Shown: positions 16,326 through 24,986 of the stretch, piece by piece
How positions within the stretch are numbered: the first letter of the stretch is position 1
How the letters are laid out: the number at the start of each line of letters is the position of its first letter
Program-made: the position numbers and the translations under genes
Origin: Oliverpabstia intestinalis
Lineage (GTDB): Bacteria > Bacillota > Clostridia > Lachnospirales > Lachnospiraceae
Assembly: GCF_009696065.1 (NCBI RefSeq)
Contig: NZ_VUMS01000020.1
Coordinates: 1 to 49,354, forward strand
Direction: 5' to 3'
Length of the DNA: 49,354 nt
The notes under the pieces: generated by a model
What the model was told of the DNA's origin: nothing
The model's database searches: none
What the model saw: the letters and a program-made list of their open reading frames with translations, nothing else

Positions 16326-18335
16326 ATGAATAGTCTGCTGTATGCAAAACTTGCAAAAACAAATCTCAGTAAGAACAGACAGAATATTCTTCCTTATTGG
16401 TTGTCGTGTATCGGTACGGTTATAATGTTTTATATTATGAGTACTCTGTCTTTGAGTGAAGGTCTTAAAAAAATGATGGGGGAAGCCACGATTCAGATAG
16501 TAATGCAGTTTGGCGTATATATCATCGGACTTTTTGCTGTGATCTTTCTGATCTACAGCAACAGTTTTCTGGCAAAACGCAGGAAAAAAGAATTTGGACT
16601 GTTTCAGATCCTTGGCATGGAAAAGAAACATCTTGCAAAGATTCTGTTTTTTGAAAGTCTGTATCTGTGGATCCTGTCGGTTGGAGGTGGGATTCTGCTT
16701 GGAATCCTGTGTTACAAGCTGCTGTTTCTGGTGCTGTTAAAATTGACCCGGTTTCAGGGAACAATCCATTTTACTTTTCACTGGAAGGCTGCAGGAAACA
16801 CGGTGGTTTTATTTGCCGTGATTTTTCTGATCAATTATCTGAAAAGCCTCCACCAGATCCACGCAGCTCAGCCGATAGAACTGCTTCATGGTGAACAGGA
16901 GGGAGAGCGGGAGCCAAAAACGAAGCTTCTTACCGCATGGATCGGACTGATTTGTCTGGGACTCGGTTATTATATGGCACTGACCTGTCAGAAACCTATG
17001 GAGGCTCTGGGCAAGTTTTTCGGTGCGGTGCTTCTGGTCATGGCGGGAACCTACTGTCTGTTTTCGGCAGGTAGTATCGCACTGCTGAAACTGTTAAAAA
17101 GCAACAAAAGATATTATTACCAGACGAGACACTTCACTAGTATCTCCGGGATGTTATACCGGATGAAACAGAATGCGATGGGACTTGCCAACATCTGTAT
17201 CCTGTCTAACGGTGTGCTTCTGGTAATCTCCACCACCAGTTGTCTGTGGTTTGGCATGCAGGAAATTATCCAGACAAGATTTCCCCATCAGATAGCGGTG
17301 GAAGTCAACGACACTCTTATGTCGGCCAATGGTGACGGTACTGCGCTGACAAAAGAAGAAATCAGTTCTGTGCGGGAACAGATTAACAACTATCTGGAGG
17401 AGCAGCAGGTGTCAAAACGATTTGAACGGGATGCAACCTACTGGTTAGCAGTGGCAGAAAACAAAGAAAACTGGGTAGGCCTGACGCAGGAACTGAAAGG
17501 GTTTGAGGACGGTCGCAGCATGATCGAATTCATGGAAGCTTCGGAATATGAACGGATGACCGGAAAATCTACAGATCTGAAACCGGGCCAGGTACTTGTA
17601 TTTACCAGAAAAGAGGAACCATACAAATATGATACGATACAGTTCGGAGATACGATCAGCTGTGAGGTAAAACATACGGAAAATACACAGGAAGATATGG
17701 TGGAAACCACGAATGTAATGTATGATACCAGAATTATCGTATTTGCAGACGAAGAAGAAGCACAGGCAGCATATGTGGCAATGACCGGAAGAACACCTGC
17801 CGGATACAGCTGGAAGTATCAGATAGATCTGATTGGGGATACGAAGCTGGAGACGCGGATCGGACAGGAAATTGAGAAGCTTGTGAACCAGGCGCAATGT
17901 GACGGCTATGTGGAAGTACGGGAAAATAACAAGGCCAGCCTTTATCAGATGTACGGCTCCATCATGTTCCTTGGAATTTTTGTCGGTACTTTGTTCCTTA
18001 TGGGTGCAGTGATGATCATTTACTACAAACAGATTTCCGAAGGATTTGATGACCGGAAGCGTTTTCAGATCATGCAGAAAGTAGGCATGAGCCGTCAGGA
18101 AGTCCGCCAGACCATACGGTCACAGGTTGTTACCGTATTTTTCCTGCCGCTTGTAGTGGCTATTCTGCACACCGTAGTGGCATTTCCGGTGACGAGACAG
18201 CTGATGACGATGATGAATTTCCCGGACAGTGGTATTTTTCTGGTAGCCACTGCAGTGACGATTGTGGCGTTCGCTATTGTGTACCTGATCGTGTATACAA
18301 TCACGGCAAAGGCATATTATAAGATCGTGGAATAA
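16326..18335 (+). CDS. BceB-like ABC transporter permease (FtsX family)
   Basis: The 669-residue membrane protein begins LYAKLAKTNLSKNRQNILPY, typical of BceB permeases. It has repeated hydrophobic segments with FtsX-like regions near residues 60-160 and at the C-terminus. A large hydrophilic domain of about 210 residues (about 320-535) lies between two membrane segments; in this family it faces outward and binds the peptide. The ATG at 16326 would overlap the unshifted ATPase stop (ATGAATAG). With the regulator and kinase it makes a bacitracin/lantibiotic-type detoxification module; the actual peptide is unknown. Confidence 0.9.
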   Translation: MNSLLYAKLAKTNLSKNRQNILPYWLSCIGTVIMFYIMSTLSLSEGLKKMMGEATIQIVMQFGVYIIGLFAVIFLIYSNSFLAKRRKKEFGLFQILGMEKKHLAKILFFESLYLWILSVGGGILLGILCYKLLFLVLLKLTRFQGTIHFTFHWKAAGNTVVLFAVIFLINYLKSLHQIHAAQPIELLHGEQEGEREPKTKLLTAWIGLICLGLGYYMALTCQKPMEALGKFFGAVLLVMAGTYCLFSAGSIALLKLLKSNKRYYYQTRHFTSISGMLYRMKQNAMGLANICILSNGVLLVISTTSCLWFGMQEIIQTRFPHQIAVEVNDTLMSANGDGTALTKEEISSVREQINNYLEEQQVSKRFERDATYWLAVAENKENWVGLTQELKGFEDGRSMIEFMEASEYERMTGKSTDLKPGQVLVFTRKEEPYKYDTIQFGDTISCEVKHTENTQEDMVETTNVMYDTRIIVFADEEEAQAAYVAMTGRTPAGYSWKYQIDLIGDTKLETRIGQEIEKLVNQAQCDGYVEVRENNKASLYQMYGSIMFLGIFVGTLFLMGAVMIIYYKQISEGFDDRKRFQIMQKVGMSRQEVRQTIRSQVVTVFFLPLVVAILHTVVAFPVTRQLMTMMNFPDSGIFLVATAVTIVAFAIVYLIVYTITAKAYYKIVE

Positions 18336-18509
18336 CCGGAAATATTTTGTAGAAAAGTAAAACAATCTTTTTGCGTTTTTTTCTGTTAGGCGTGACTTTA
18401 TCCGGTAAGCGTGGTAGAATAACAAGTATTCTGTGGGTGAGGAGTCCCGCAGGGCATTTTGAGAGAAAATGTCGGAAAAGTTAAAAGAAAGAGAGTGGAA
18501 AAGACGCAG

Positions 18510-19883
18510 ATGAATAAGAAAAGAAGCGCATTTTCAGGGAAAATCGGCTATGTCCTGTCGGCGGCCGGTGCGTCTGTCGGACTGGGAAATATCTGGAGAT
18601 TCCCGTATCTGGCGGCGAAGTATGGAGGAGGAATTTTCCTGCTGGTGTATATCATACTGGCACTGACCTTCGGGTATACGATGATCGTTGCGGAGTCCGC
18701 CCTTGGACGTATGACAAGAAAAAGTCCGGTTGGGGCATTTCGAAGCTTTGCAAAGGGAAAAAAAGTGGGCTGGCTCAGCTTCGGCGGCTGGATCAACGCG
18801 ATCATCCCGGTACTGATCGTACCGTATTATTCTGTAATCGGTGGATGGGTAGTCAAATATCTGTTTGAGTATATCAGAGGAAATGGCAGCAAACTGGCGG
18901 AAGACGGATACTTCTCCGGTTTTATCTCAAACGGAGGTGCTACAGAAATCTGTTTTGTGATCTTCTGTATGTTCACCCTGGTGATCATCTACGCAGGTGT
19001 ACAGAATGGTATCGAACGTGTGTCAAAGATCATGATGCCGATTCTGATTGTTCTGTCCGTAATCATTGCGATTTATTCGGTCACAAGACCGGGAGCCATC
19101 GAAGGTGTGAAATATTTCCTCGTACCGAATGTGAAAAACTTCTCCTGGATGACGGTAGTGGCAGCCATGGGACAGATGTTCTATTCCCTGTCCATCGCCA
19201 TGGGTATCCTGGTAACCTTTGGTTCTTATATGAGAAAAGATACCTCCATCGAAGATTCCACAAGAAACGTGGAAATCTTTGATACCGCGATTGCGATGAT
19301 GGCAGGTCTGATGATCATCCCAGCGGTCTTCGCATTCTCCGGTGGCGATCCGGATACCCTGCAGGCAGGTCCGTCTCTGATGTTTATCACGATCCCGAAA
19401 GTATTTGCCAACATGGGATTCGGAACCGCAGTCGGTATCCTGTTCTTCGTGTTGGTGTTGTTTGCAGCAGTGACAAGTTCTATCGCCCTGACAGAAAGTG
19501 CGGTATCTACTTTCGAGGACGAACTTGGCTGGGGGAGAAAGAAAGCAACCGTTCTGACCGGTGTGATCATGATCGCCCTGGGAACCCTGTCCTGTCTGGG
19601 ATATGGTCCGCTGGATTTTGTAAAGATCATCGGCATGCAGTTTTTGGATTTCTTTGACTTCCTGACAAACTCCGTCATGATGCCAATCGCAGCCCTGATG
19701 ACCAGCCTTCTGGTATCCCGTGTGATCGGTGTGGATAAGATCGAAGAAGAGATCCGCCACGGCGAGAGTGCTTTCCGAAGAAAGAAAATCTTTGTAGTTA
19801 TGATCAAGTATCTGTGCCCGATCTTTGCCCTGATCATTCTGGCAAGTTCCGTGGCAAATGCATTTGGATGGATAGCTATGTAA
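18510..19883 (+). CDS. Sodium-dependent transporter, NSS family (copy 1)
   Basis: This 457-residue protein of the neurotransmitter:sodium symporter family moves small solutes, usually amino acids, with sodium. The start carries the sodium-site motif ASVGLGNIWRFPYLAAKYGG in the first segment, and about 11-12 hydrophobic segments follow. The length and the 11-12 segments fit bacterial members. I used the ATG at 18510; the frame is open further upstream to a TTG at 18459 and the ribosome site is weak, so the start is uncertain. A strong terminator follows. A second member lies at 34676-36076; the substrate is not visible in either. Confidence 0.9.
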   Translation: MNKKRSAFSGKIGYVLSAAGASVGLGNIWRFPYLAAKYGGGIFLLVYIILALTFGYTMIVAESALGRMTRKSPVGAFRSFAKGKKVGWLSFGGWINAIIPVLIVPYYSVIGGWVVKYLFEYIRGNGSKLAEDGYFSGFISNGGATEICFVIFCMFTLVIIYAGVQNGIERVSKIMMPILIVLSVIIAIYSVTRPGAIEGVKYFLVPNVKNFSWMTVVAAMGQMFYSLSIAMGILVTFGSYMRKDTSIEDSTRNVEIFDTAIAMMAGLMIIPAVFAFSGGDPDTLQAGPSLMFITIPKVFANMGFGTAVGILFFVLVLFAAVTSSIALTESAVSTFEDELGWGRKKATVLTGVIMIALGTLSCLGYGPLDFVKIIGMQFLDFFDFLTNSVMMPIAALMTSLLVSRVIGVDKIEEEIRHGESAFRRKKIFVVMIKYLCPIFALIILASSVANAFGWIAM

Positions 19884-19897
19884 AAATGGATGAATGA

Positions 19898-19955
19898 AAA
19901 AGTGAAAAGTCGTTGTTCTCAGTATTTTTCTGAGAACAGCGGCTTTTTACTTTTT
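19898..19955 (+). terminator. Very strong terminator
   Basis: A 25-bp arm (19898-19922) pairs with 19930-19955 around a TATTTTT loop, including GTTCTCAG/CTGAGAAC and ending in TTTTTACTTTTT. Confidence 0.85.
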
Positions 19956-19968
19956 CTGAAAGTATGTG

Positions 19969-20030
19969 TTGACAACTATAGTTGTCAATGATAGAATAAA
20001 CACAAGTTGAATGACAAATAAAGTTGTCAA
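19969..20030 (+). promoter_or_regulatory. Promoter with two palindromic operators
   Basis: TTGACA (19969-19974) and TAGAAT (19992-19997) are 17 bp apart. The -35 box is the left arm of a perfect 20-bp palindrome, TTGACAACTATAGTTGTCAA (19969-19988). A second copy, ATGACAAATAAAGTTGTCAA (20011-20030), matches it at 17 of 20 positions and sits just downstream of the start point. A repressor binding both would block transcription of the Xre gene that follows, so self-repression is likely. Confidence 0.8.
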
Positions 20031-20078
20031 AATGACAAGAATACAAGTCAAAACAGAAACAAGAAAGGAGAAGCAGAT

Positions 20079-20294
20079 ATGCCGCTGGAAAACAGGTTAA
20101 AGGAACATCGCGCCAGACTTGGCATCAATCAGGCGGATATGGGAAAACGGGCAGGAGTGTCCCGGCAGACGATCAGTCTGATCGAGCGGGGGGATTATTC
20201 ACCGTCGGTAACGCTGGCGCTGAAGCTGGCAAAGATCTGTCAGGTAACCGTGGAAGATATTTTCAGCTATACGGAGGAAGAGAATGATGAATAA
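20079..20294 (+). CDS. Small Xre-type HTH regulator
   Basis: The 71-residue protein is essentially one helix-turn-helix domain: LGINQADMGKRAGVSRQTISLIERG, ending in an acidic tail. It is likely the protein that binds the two palindromes upstream. AGGAG lies before the ATG. It overlaps the next gene, encoding a DUF3169 membrane protein; such regulator-plus-membrane-protein pairs are common in Firmicutes and of unclear role. Confidence 0.9.
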   Translation: MPLENRLKEHRARLGINQADMGKRAGVSRQTISLIERGDYSPSVTLALKLAKICQVTVEDIFSYTEEENDE

Positions 20295-21084
20295 AACAAA
20301 AAAGAAAAATGTATATGTAAAATATGCGGTAATCATGTGTATCAGCGGTGCGCTGGGAGGAATTCTGGGGGGTGTCATGGAAATGGGACAAGTGCATGGA
20401 GTTCTGACAGGTATTCAGGAGGGAATGCAATTCTTCCTGAACAGTGTCCGCAACTGGATGCTTCCGCTTATGGCAATCTGTGGAGTGATAGCGCTGGTAC
20501 TTTGTGAGCAGTATATGGGCAGACTGAAAAGAGCGGGCGAAGCCATGGAACAGGCAGAAGATGAAGCGTATGAACGGCTGGATTACGAGCTGGAAGCTGC
20601 GGGAAGTAGGGGAATGATCGTAAGCTTTGCCGGAAGTATTGCGATGATTCTGCTTCTCGCAACCGGATATTCCACAAAATATATTGAAAGTCTGAACGGT
20701 TCTGGGATAATGTGGTTTCTGCTTGAAATTCTTACATTTATTGCACTGGAAGTGTATCTGAATGTATGGCAGATTCGCTATGTCCGCGTGATACAGAAGA
20801 TCTATCCGGACAAAAAAGGAGATCCGACTTCTTTAAAATTCCCGAAGCAGTGGCTGGAAAGCTGTGATGAGGCAGAAAAGGAATGTATCTACCAGGCAAG
20901 TTACAAAGGCTATCAGACCGTGATGAAATGGGCGCCGATCCTGACGTTTGTGGCGCTGATCCTGCATATGTTTTTTGATACGGGGATCCTTGCCATCGTG
21001 ATGCCGTCAGTGATCTGGCTGGTAACATCGGTGACATACTGTAGAGCGTGTCTGCAGAACAAGGGAGAAAAACTGAGCAAATAA
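20284..21084 (+). CDS. DUF3169-like membrane protein
   Basis: The 266-residue protein has about six hydrophobic segments, grouped at residues 14-33, 58-77, 112-130, 141-160 and two near 218-250. A hydrophilic, acidic stretch (about 85-108) follows the first pair. It resembles the DUF3169 family, whose function is unknown. The start overlaps the regulator stop by 11 bp, so the two are coupled. A terminator follows. Confidence 0.75.
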   Translation: MMNKTKKKNVYVKYAVIMCISGALGGILGGVMEMGQVHGVLTGIQEGMQFFLNSVRNWMLPLMAICGVIALVLCEQYMGRLKRAGEAMEQAEDEAYERLDYELEAAGSRGMIVSFAGSIAMILLLATGYSTKYIESLNGSGIMWFLLEILTFIALEVYLNVWQIRYVRVIQKIYPDKKGDPTSLKFPKQWLESCDEAEKECIYQASYKGYQTVMKWAPILTFVALILHMFFDTGILAIVMPSVIWLVTSVTYCRACLQNKGEKLSK

Positions 21085-21092
21085 AAAAGATA

Positions 21093-21144
21093 ACATCCTG
21101 TACGGAGAGAATGGAAAGCGTTTTTTCCGTACAGGATTTTTTTG
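21093..21144 (+). terminator. Rho-independent terminator
   Basis: ATCCTGTACGGA pairs with TCCGTACAGGAT, followed by seven T. The loop contains GGAAAGCGTTTTTT, which looks slightly like a cre site but fits poorly. Confidence 0.8.
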
Positions 21145-21285
21145 TGTAAAAATACTGAAATTAAACACAGATACAGAAAAATATGGTAAAATTTGCAGTG
21201 AGGAATTCTGTGCAAAAAAAGAAAATGATATTTGGCACAGAAGGGGATTTTTAACAGCAACATATCAAGGAGGAGAAGAAAAAAT

Positions 21286-23394
21286 ATGGACAGAGCGCAG
21301 GCAAGAAAAAAAGCAGAAGCCCTGGTAGCAAAAATGACCATCGAGGAGCGGGCTGGACAGCTCAAATACGATGCCCCGGCGATTGAACGGCTGGGAATTC
21401 CGACTTATAACTGGTGGAATGAGGCACTTCACGGAGTGGCACGTGCAGGTACTGCAACGGTATTTCCACAGGCAATCGGTTGTGCGGCCATGTTTGATGA
21501 AGAGGAGATGCAGAAGATCGCTGATGTGATTGCAGAAGAGGGCAGAGCCAAGTATAATGCATTTTCCAAAGAAGAAGACAGAGATATTTACAAAGGACTG
21601 ACTTTCTGGTCACCGAACATCAATATTTTCCGTGATCCGAGGTGGGGACGCGGGCATGAAACGTATGGAGAAGATCCGTTTCTGACCGCGAGACTCGGTG
21701 TGGCATTTATCAAGGGCTTACAGGGAGATGGTGAGACGATGAAAGTGGCGGCATGTGCAAAGCATTTTGCCGTACATTCCGGTCCGGAGGCGATCCGTCA
21801 TGAGTTTGATGCGGTAGTTTCACAAAAAGACCTGTATGAGACTTATCTTCCGGCTTTTGAGGCGGCAGTTAAAGAAGGTGGTGTGGAAGCAGTGATGGGA
21901 GGATATAACCGGACCAATGGAGAACCAAGCTGCGGAAGCAAGACGTTACTGAAAAAAATTCTTCGGGAAGACTGGGGATTTGAGGGACATGTGGTATCGG
22001 ACTGCTGGGCAATCCAGGATTTTCACCAGTTCCATAAGGTTACAAACGGACCGAAAGAGTCCGCACAGATGGCACTGGAAGCGGGATGTGACCTGAACTG
22101 TGGATGCACCTATGCATATATCATGGCTGCACTGCAGGACGGACTGGTGACGGAAGAACAGATCACCGAATCCTGTATCCGTGTGTTTACCACCCGTTTT
22201 CTTCTGGGAATGTTCGACGGAAGTGAATACGATGATATTCCATATGAGGTTGTGGAGTGTAAGGAACATCGAAACCTGGCTGTGGAAGCGGCGCACAAGG
22301 GAATGGTACTTTTGAAAAATGACGGTATCCTGCCGTTGGATAAACGGAAAATCCGTACGATTGGCGTTGTGGGACCGAATGCCAACAACCGGATCGCACT
22401 GCAGGGGAATTATCATGGAACTTCTTCCCGTTACGTAACGGTGTTGGAAGGTATCCAGAAAGAAGTGGAAGACGACTGCCGGGTATATTATGCAGAAGGA
22501 TCACATATGTATAAAGATACGATGGAAAATCTGGCCTGGAAGGATGACAGGATCTCGGAAGCGGTGATCACGGCGAAACAGTGTGATGTGACGATCGTGG
22601 TACTGGGTCTTGATGAACTGATGGAAGGAGAAGAGCCGGATCAGAGCAACCGTGGACAGGCAGGAGACAAAGCCTCTCTGGAATTCCCGGGCTGCCAGCA
22701 GAGACTCCTCGAGGCAGTTACTGCTGTGGGAAAACCGGTGATCACTGTTGTTCTCTCCGGAAGCGCCATGGATCTTCGGTATGCGGATGCCCATACGAAT
22801 GCCATCTTACAGGCATGGTATCCGGGAGCAGAGGGTGGAACTGCTGTGGCGGATGTCCTTTTTGGCAGAGTATCGCCGAGCGGAAAACTGCCGGTGACCT
22901 TCTATAAGGATACCTCCGATCTACCGGAATTTACCGATTATTCCATGAAAAACAGAACTTACCGTTATATGGAACAGGAAGCGTTGTATCCGTTTGGCTT
23001 TGGTCTGACTTATGGGAATGTGAAGGTGTCAGCAGCAGAATTTGCTGAACAGCCGGAAAAAGAAAAACCGGTAAAGATTCGCTGTACGGTGACAAATACG
23101 GGAAAATGGGATACAGAAGAGGTTGTTCAGGTTTACATCAAAGACTGGAAGTCAAAATATGCAGTCCGAAATCACAGCCTGTGCGGATTCCGGCGCGTGA
23201 GGGTGAAGGCGGGAGAGAGTATCGAGACAGAACTTACCATCGATCCGCGGGCATTTACCATCGTGGACGAAGAGGGAAAACGTTATGTCGATAGCAACAA
23301 ATTCTCTCTGTATGTAGCAACCACTCAGCCGGATGCCAGAAGTACGGCACTGACGGGACACGAAGCGGTGGAACTGCGGGTAGTGTTTGCATAG
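21286..23394 (+). CDS. GH3 glycoside hydrolase, probable beta-xylosidase
   Basis: The 702-residue enzyme has no signal peptide, so it should act on imported oligosaccharides. The first domain has NWWNEALHGVARAG, SPNINIFRDPRWGRGHETYG and the nucleophile D239 in VVSDCWAI. The second GH3 domain and a C-terminal fibronectin III-like domain follow. NWWNEALHGVARAG is typical of bacterial xylan 1,4-beta-xylosidases in GH3, though glucosidase or arabinosidase side activity is possible. AAGGAGG decides the start at 21286. Mannonate dehydratase follows 17 bp later, fitting use of glucuronoxylan. Confidence 0.9.
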   Translation: MDRAQARKKAEALVAKMTIEERAGQLKYDAPAIERLGIPTYNWWNEALHGVARAGTATVFPQAIGCAAMFDEEEMQKIADVIAEEGRAKYNAFSKEEDRDIYKGLTFWSPNINIFRDPRWGRGHETYGEDPFLTARLGVAFIKGLQGDGETMKVAACAKHFAVHSGPEAIRHEFDAVVSQKDLYETYLPAFEAAVKEGGVEAVMGGYNRTNGEPSCGSKTLLKKILREDWGFEGHVVSDCWAIQDFHQFHKVTNGPKESAQMALEAGCDLNCGCTYAYIMAALQDGLVTEEQITESCIRVFTTRFLLGMFDGSEYDDIPYEVVECKEHRNLAVEAAHKGMVLLKNDGILPLDKRKIRTIGVVGPNANNRIALQGNYHGTSSRYVTVLEGIQKEVEDDCRVYYAEGSHMYKDTMENLAWKDDRISEAVITAKQCDVTIVVLGLDELMEGEEPDQSNRGQAGDKASLEFPGCQQRLLEAVTAVGKPVITVVLSGSAMDLRYADAHTNAILQAWYPGAEGGTAVADVLFGRVSPSGKLPVTFYKDTSDLPEFTDYSMKNRTYRYMEQEALYPFGFGLTYGNVKVSAAEFAEQPEKEKPVKIRCTVTNTGKWDTEEVVQVYIKDWKSKYAVRNHSLCGFRRVRVKAGESIETELTIDPRAFTIVDEEGKRYVDSNKFSLYVATTQPDARSTALTGHEAVELRVVFA

Positions 23395-23411
23395 CAGATG
23401 GAGGTGTCGGG

Positions 23412-24488
23412 ATGCAGATGACATTTCGCTGGTATGGAGATGGAAATGATGATATTACACCGGAGATGATCCGGCAGATTCCGGGCGTGGGCGGACTTGT
23501 CTGGGCACTTCACGACAAGCAGCCGGGAGAGATCTGGACAGTGGAAGAGATTGAGAAAGTGCGAGCGCGCATCGAGGGTGCAGGTTTTCACATGGATGTG
23601 GTGGAGAGTGTCAACGTCCATGACGATATTAAGATCGGTCTGCCCACACGGGATCAGTATATTGAAAATTATAAGACAACATTGAAAAACCTTGCAAAAT
23701 TCGGTGTCAAAGTAGTGACTTACAATTTTATGCCGATCTTTGACTGGACACGGACGGATCTTTTTCATCCGCTGGAGGATGGATCCAATGCGTTATATTA
23801 TGAAAAAAGCAAGATACAGGATGATTATAAGGAGATGGCGGAGTATATCCTGAAAAATCTGCACGGGAAAACATTTCCGGGCTGGGAGCCGGAGCGGATG
23901 GCGAAACTGGATGAACTTTTTGAGGCGTACCGCCCGGTGACGAAGGAAAAACTCTGGGAAAACCTGCAGTATTTTCTGGAAGCCATTATGCCGACCTGCC
24001 ATGAGACCGGGATCAAGATGGCGATCCATCAGGATGATCCCCCATGGGATATTTTCGGGATTCCGAGACTGCTTTGTGATAAAGAATCTATAGGAAGGTT
24101 TCTTCATATGGTAGATGATGAATACAACTGTCTGTGTCTGTGTTCCGGATCGCTGGGTGCGAATATGAAAAATAATGTGGCAGATATCATTCGAACCTAC
24201 TGTGACCGGATCGCTTTTGCCCATATCCGAAACCTCCGACACTACCCGAACGGAGATTTTTCAGAAGTTTCCCACAGAGACTGTGACGGTGATACCGGGA
24301 TTCTGGAAATTATGCGAGCCTATCACGACTGTGGTTATACCGGCTATGTACGCCCGGATCACGGAAGACATCTCTGGGGAGAAGAAGGCCATTGCCGACC
24401 GGGCTACGGACTGTATGACCGGGCACTGGGAATCATGTATCTGTGGGGATGTTGGGATATGCTGGAACGATTGGGTGGAAAAATCTGA
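23412..24488 (+). CDS. uxuA: Mannonate dehydratase
   Basis: UxuA removes water from D-mannonate to give 2-keto-3-deoxygluconate in the glucuronate pathway. The 358-residue protein matches the family throughout: MTFRWYGDGNDDITPEMIRQIPG at the start, NFMPIFDWTRTDL, MAIHQDDPPW and VRPDHGRHLWGE. It is probably co-transcribed with the upstream xylosidase, linking removal of glucuronate side groups to catabolism. No uxuB or uxaC is present in the window. Confidence 0.95.
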   Translation: MQMTFRWYGDGNDDITPEMIRQIPGVGGLVWALHDKQPGEIWTVEEIEKVRARIEGAGFHMDVVESVNVHDDIKIGLPTRDQYIENYKTTLKNLAKFGVKVVTYNFMPIFDWTRTDLFHPLEDGSNALYYEKSKIQDDYKEMAEYILKNLHGKTFPGWEPERMAKLDELFEAYRPVTKEKLWENLQYFLEAIMPTCHETGIKMAIHQDDPPWDIFGIPRLLCDKESIGRFLHMVDDEYNCLCLCSGSLGANMKNNVADIIRTYCDRIAFAHIRNLRHYPNGDFSEVSHRDCDGDTGILEIMRAYHDCGYTGYVRPDHGRHLWGEEGHCRPGYGLYDRALGIMYLWGCWDMLERLGGKI

Positions 24489-24512
24489 GGTAACCGAAAA
24501 CAGTCAAATATT

Positions 24513-24751
24513 GTATGGCTGTAACTGTTCAGTACCTTCACAGTTACGAGCCAAAATGCATTTAAACGATAAAAACACGCTTTGCGAGTTTTTCGGCACT
24601 CCTCAAGGTTCCGTGCAAGCACGGACTTTGACTCGTTGCTCGCGTAAATCACCTTCGGTGATGGCATTTTGGCTTGTATGTCTCGGGATTTTGACATATT
24701 CATGTCAAAACACCTCGCGAGACAGTGGATACTGAATAGTTACGTATGGCT
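24513..24751 (+). repeat. IS66-type MITE, copy 2, with 8-bp target duplication
   Basis: The element proper is 24521-24743 (223 bp), beginning GTAACTGTTCAGTACC and ending GGATACTGAATAGTTAC. It is flanked by exact 8-bp repeats, GTATGGCT, at 24513-24520 and 24744-24751. Inside are hairpins CCGTGC/GCACGG, ATCACC/GGTGAT and TTTTGACAT/ATGTCAAAA. It codes for no believable protein, although a short minus-strand frame MNMSKSRDIQAKMPSPKV recurs in the copies. Confidence 0.9.
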
Positions 24752-24874
24752 GTTCTATATACCTGTAACGCTCAAAAACATTTGTAATATGCAAGTTTTA
24801 CTTTGGAGAATGGCTACTTACTTATGTTTTTGATTCTGATATTTCGTATAAAAGAAAAATATATATTGAAAAAT

Positions 24875-24985
24875 AAAAATGGAACCTGAGAATTCAAAAA
24901 ATGAATGCCTGGTTCCATTTTTTTGCATTGCATGAGATCTTGACGACTGCCGCGCCAACGAGTCAAATTCGCGAAGCGTTCAACG
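24875..24985. terminator. Bidirectional terminator and MITE-interior fragment
   Basis: AAAAATGGAACC (24875-24886) pairs with GGTTCCATTTTTTT (24911-24924), serving the convergent uxuA and esterase genes. From 24930 a fragment of the MITE-interior module follows (TGAGATCTTGACGACTGCCGCG, then CAACGAGTCAAATTCGCG). The rest of the gap holds no gene. Confidence 0.7.
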
Positions 24986-24986
24986 A

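Noticed and set aside
18469-18512. Small leader frame (ATG at 18469) overlapping the NSS start
   Set aside because: About 14 codons, no clear ribosome site; probably chance.
19023-19760. Long minus-strand open frame opposite the NSS transporter
   Set aside because: It is His/Gln/Asp-rich shadow sequence of a well supported plus-strand gene.
21108-21128. Possible cre (CcpA) site GGAAAGCGTTTTTT upstream of the xylosidase
   Set aside because: It lies in the loop of a terminator and fits the consensus poorly.
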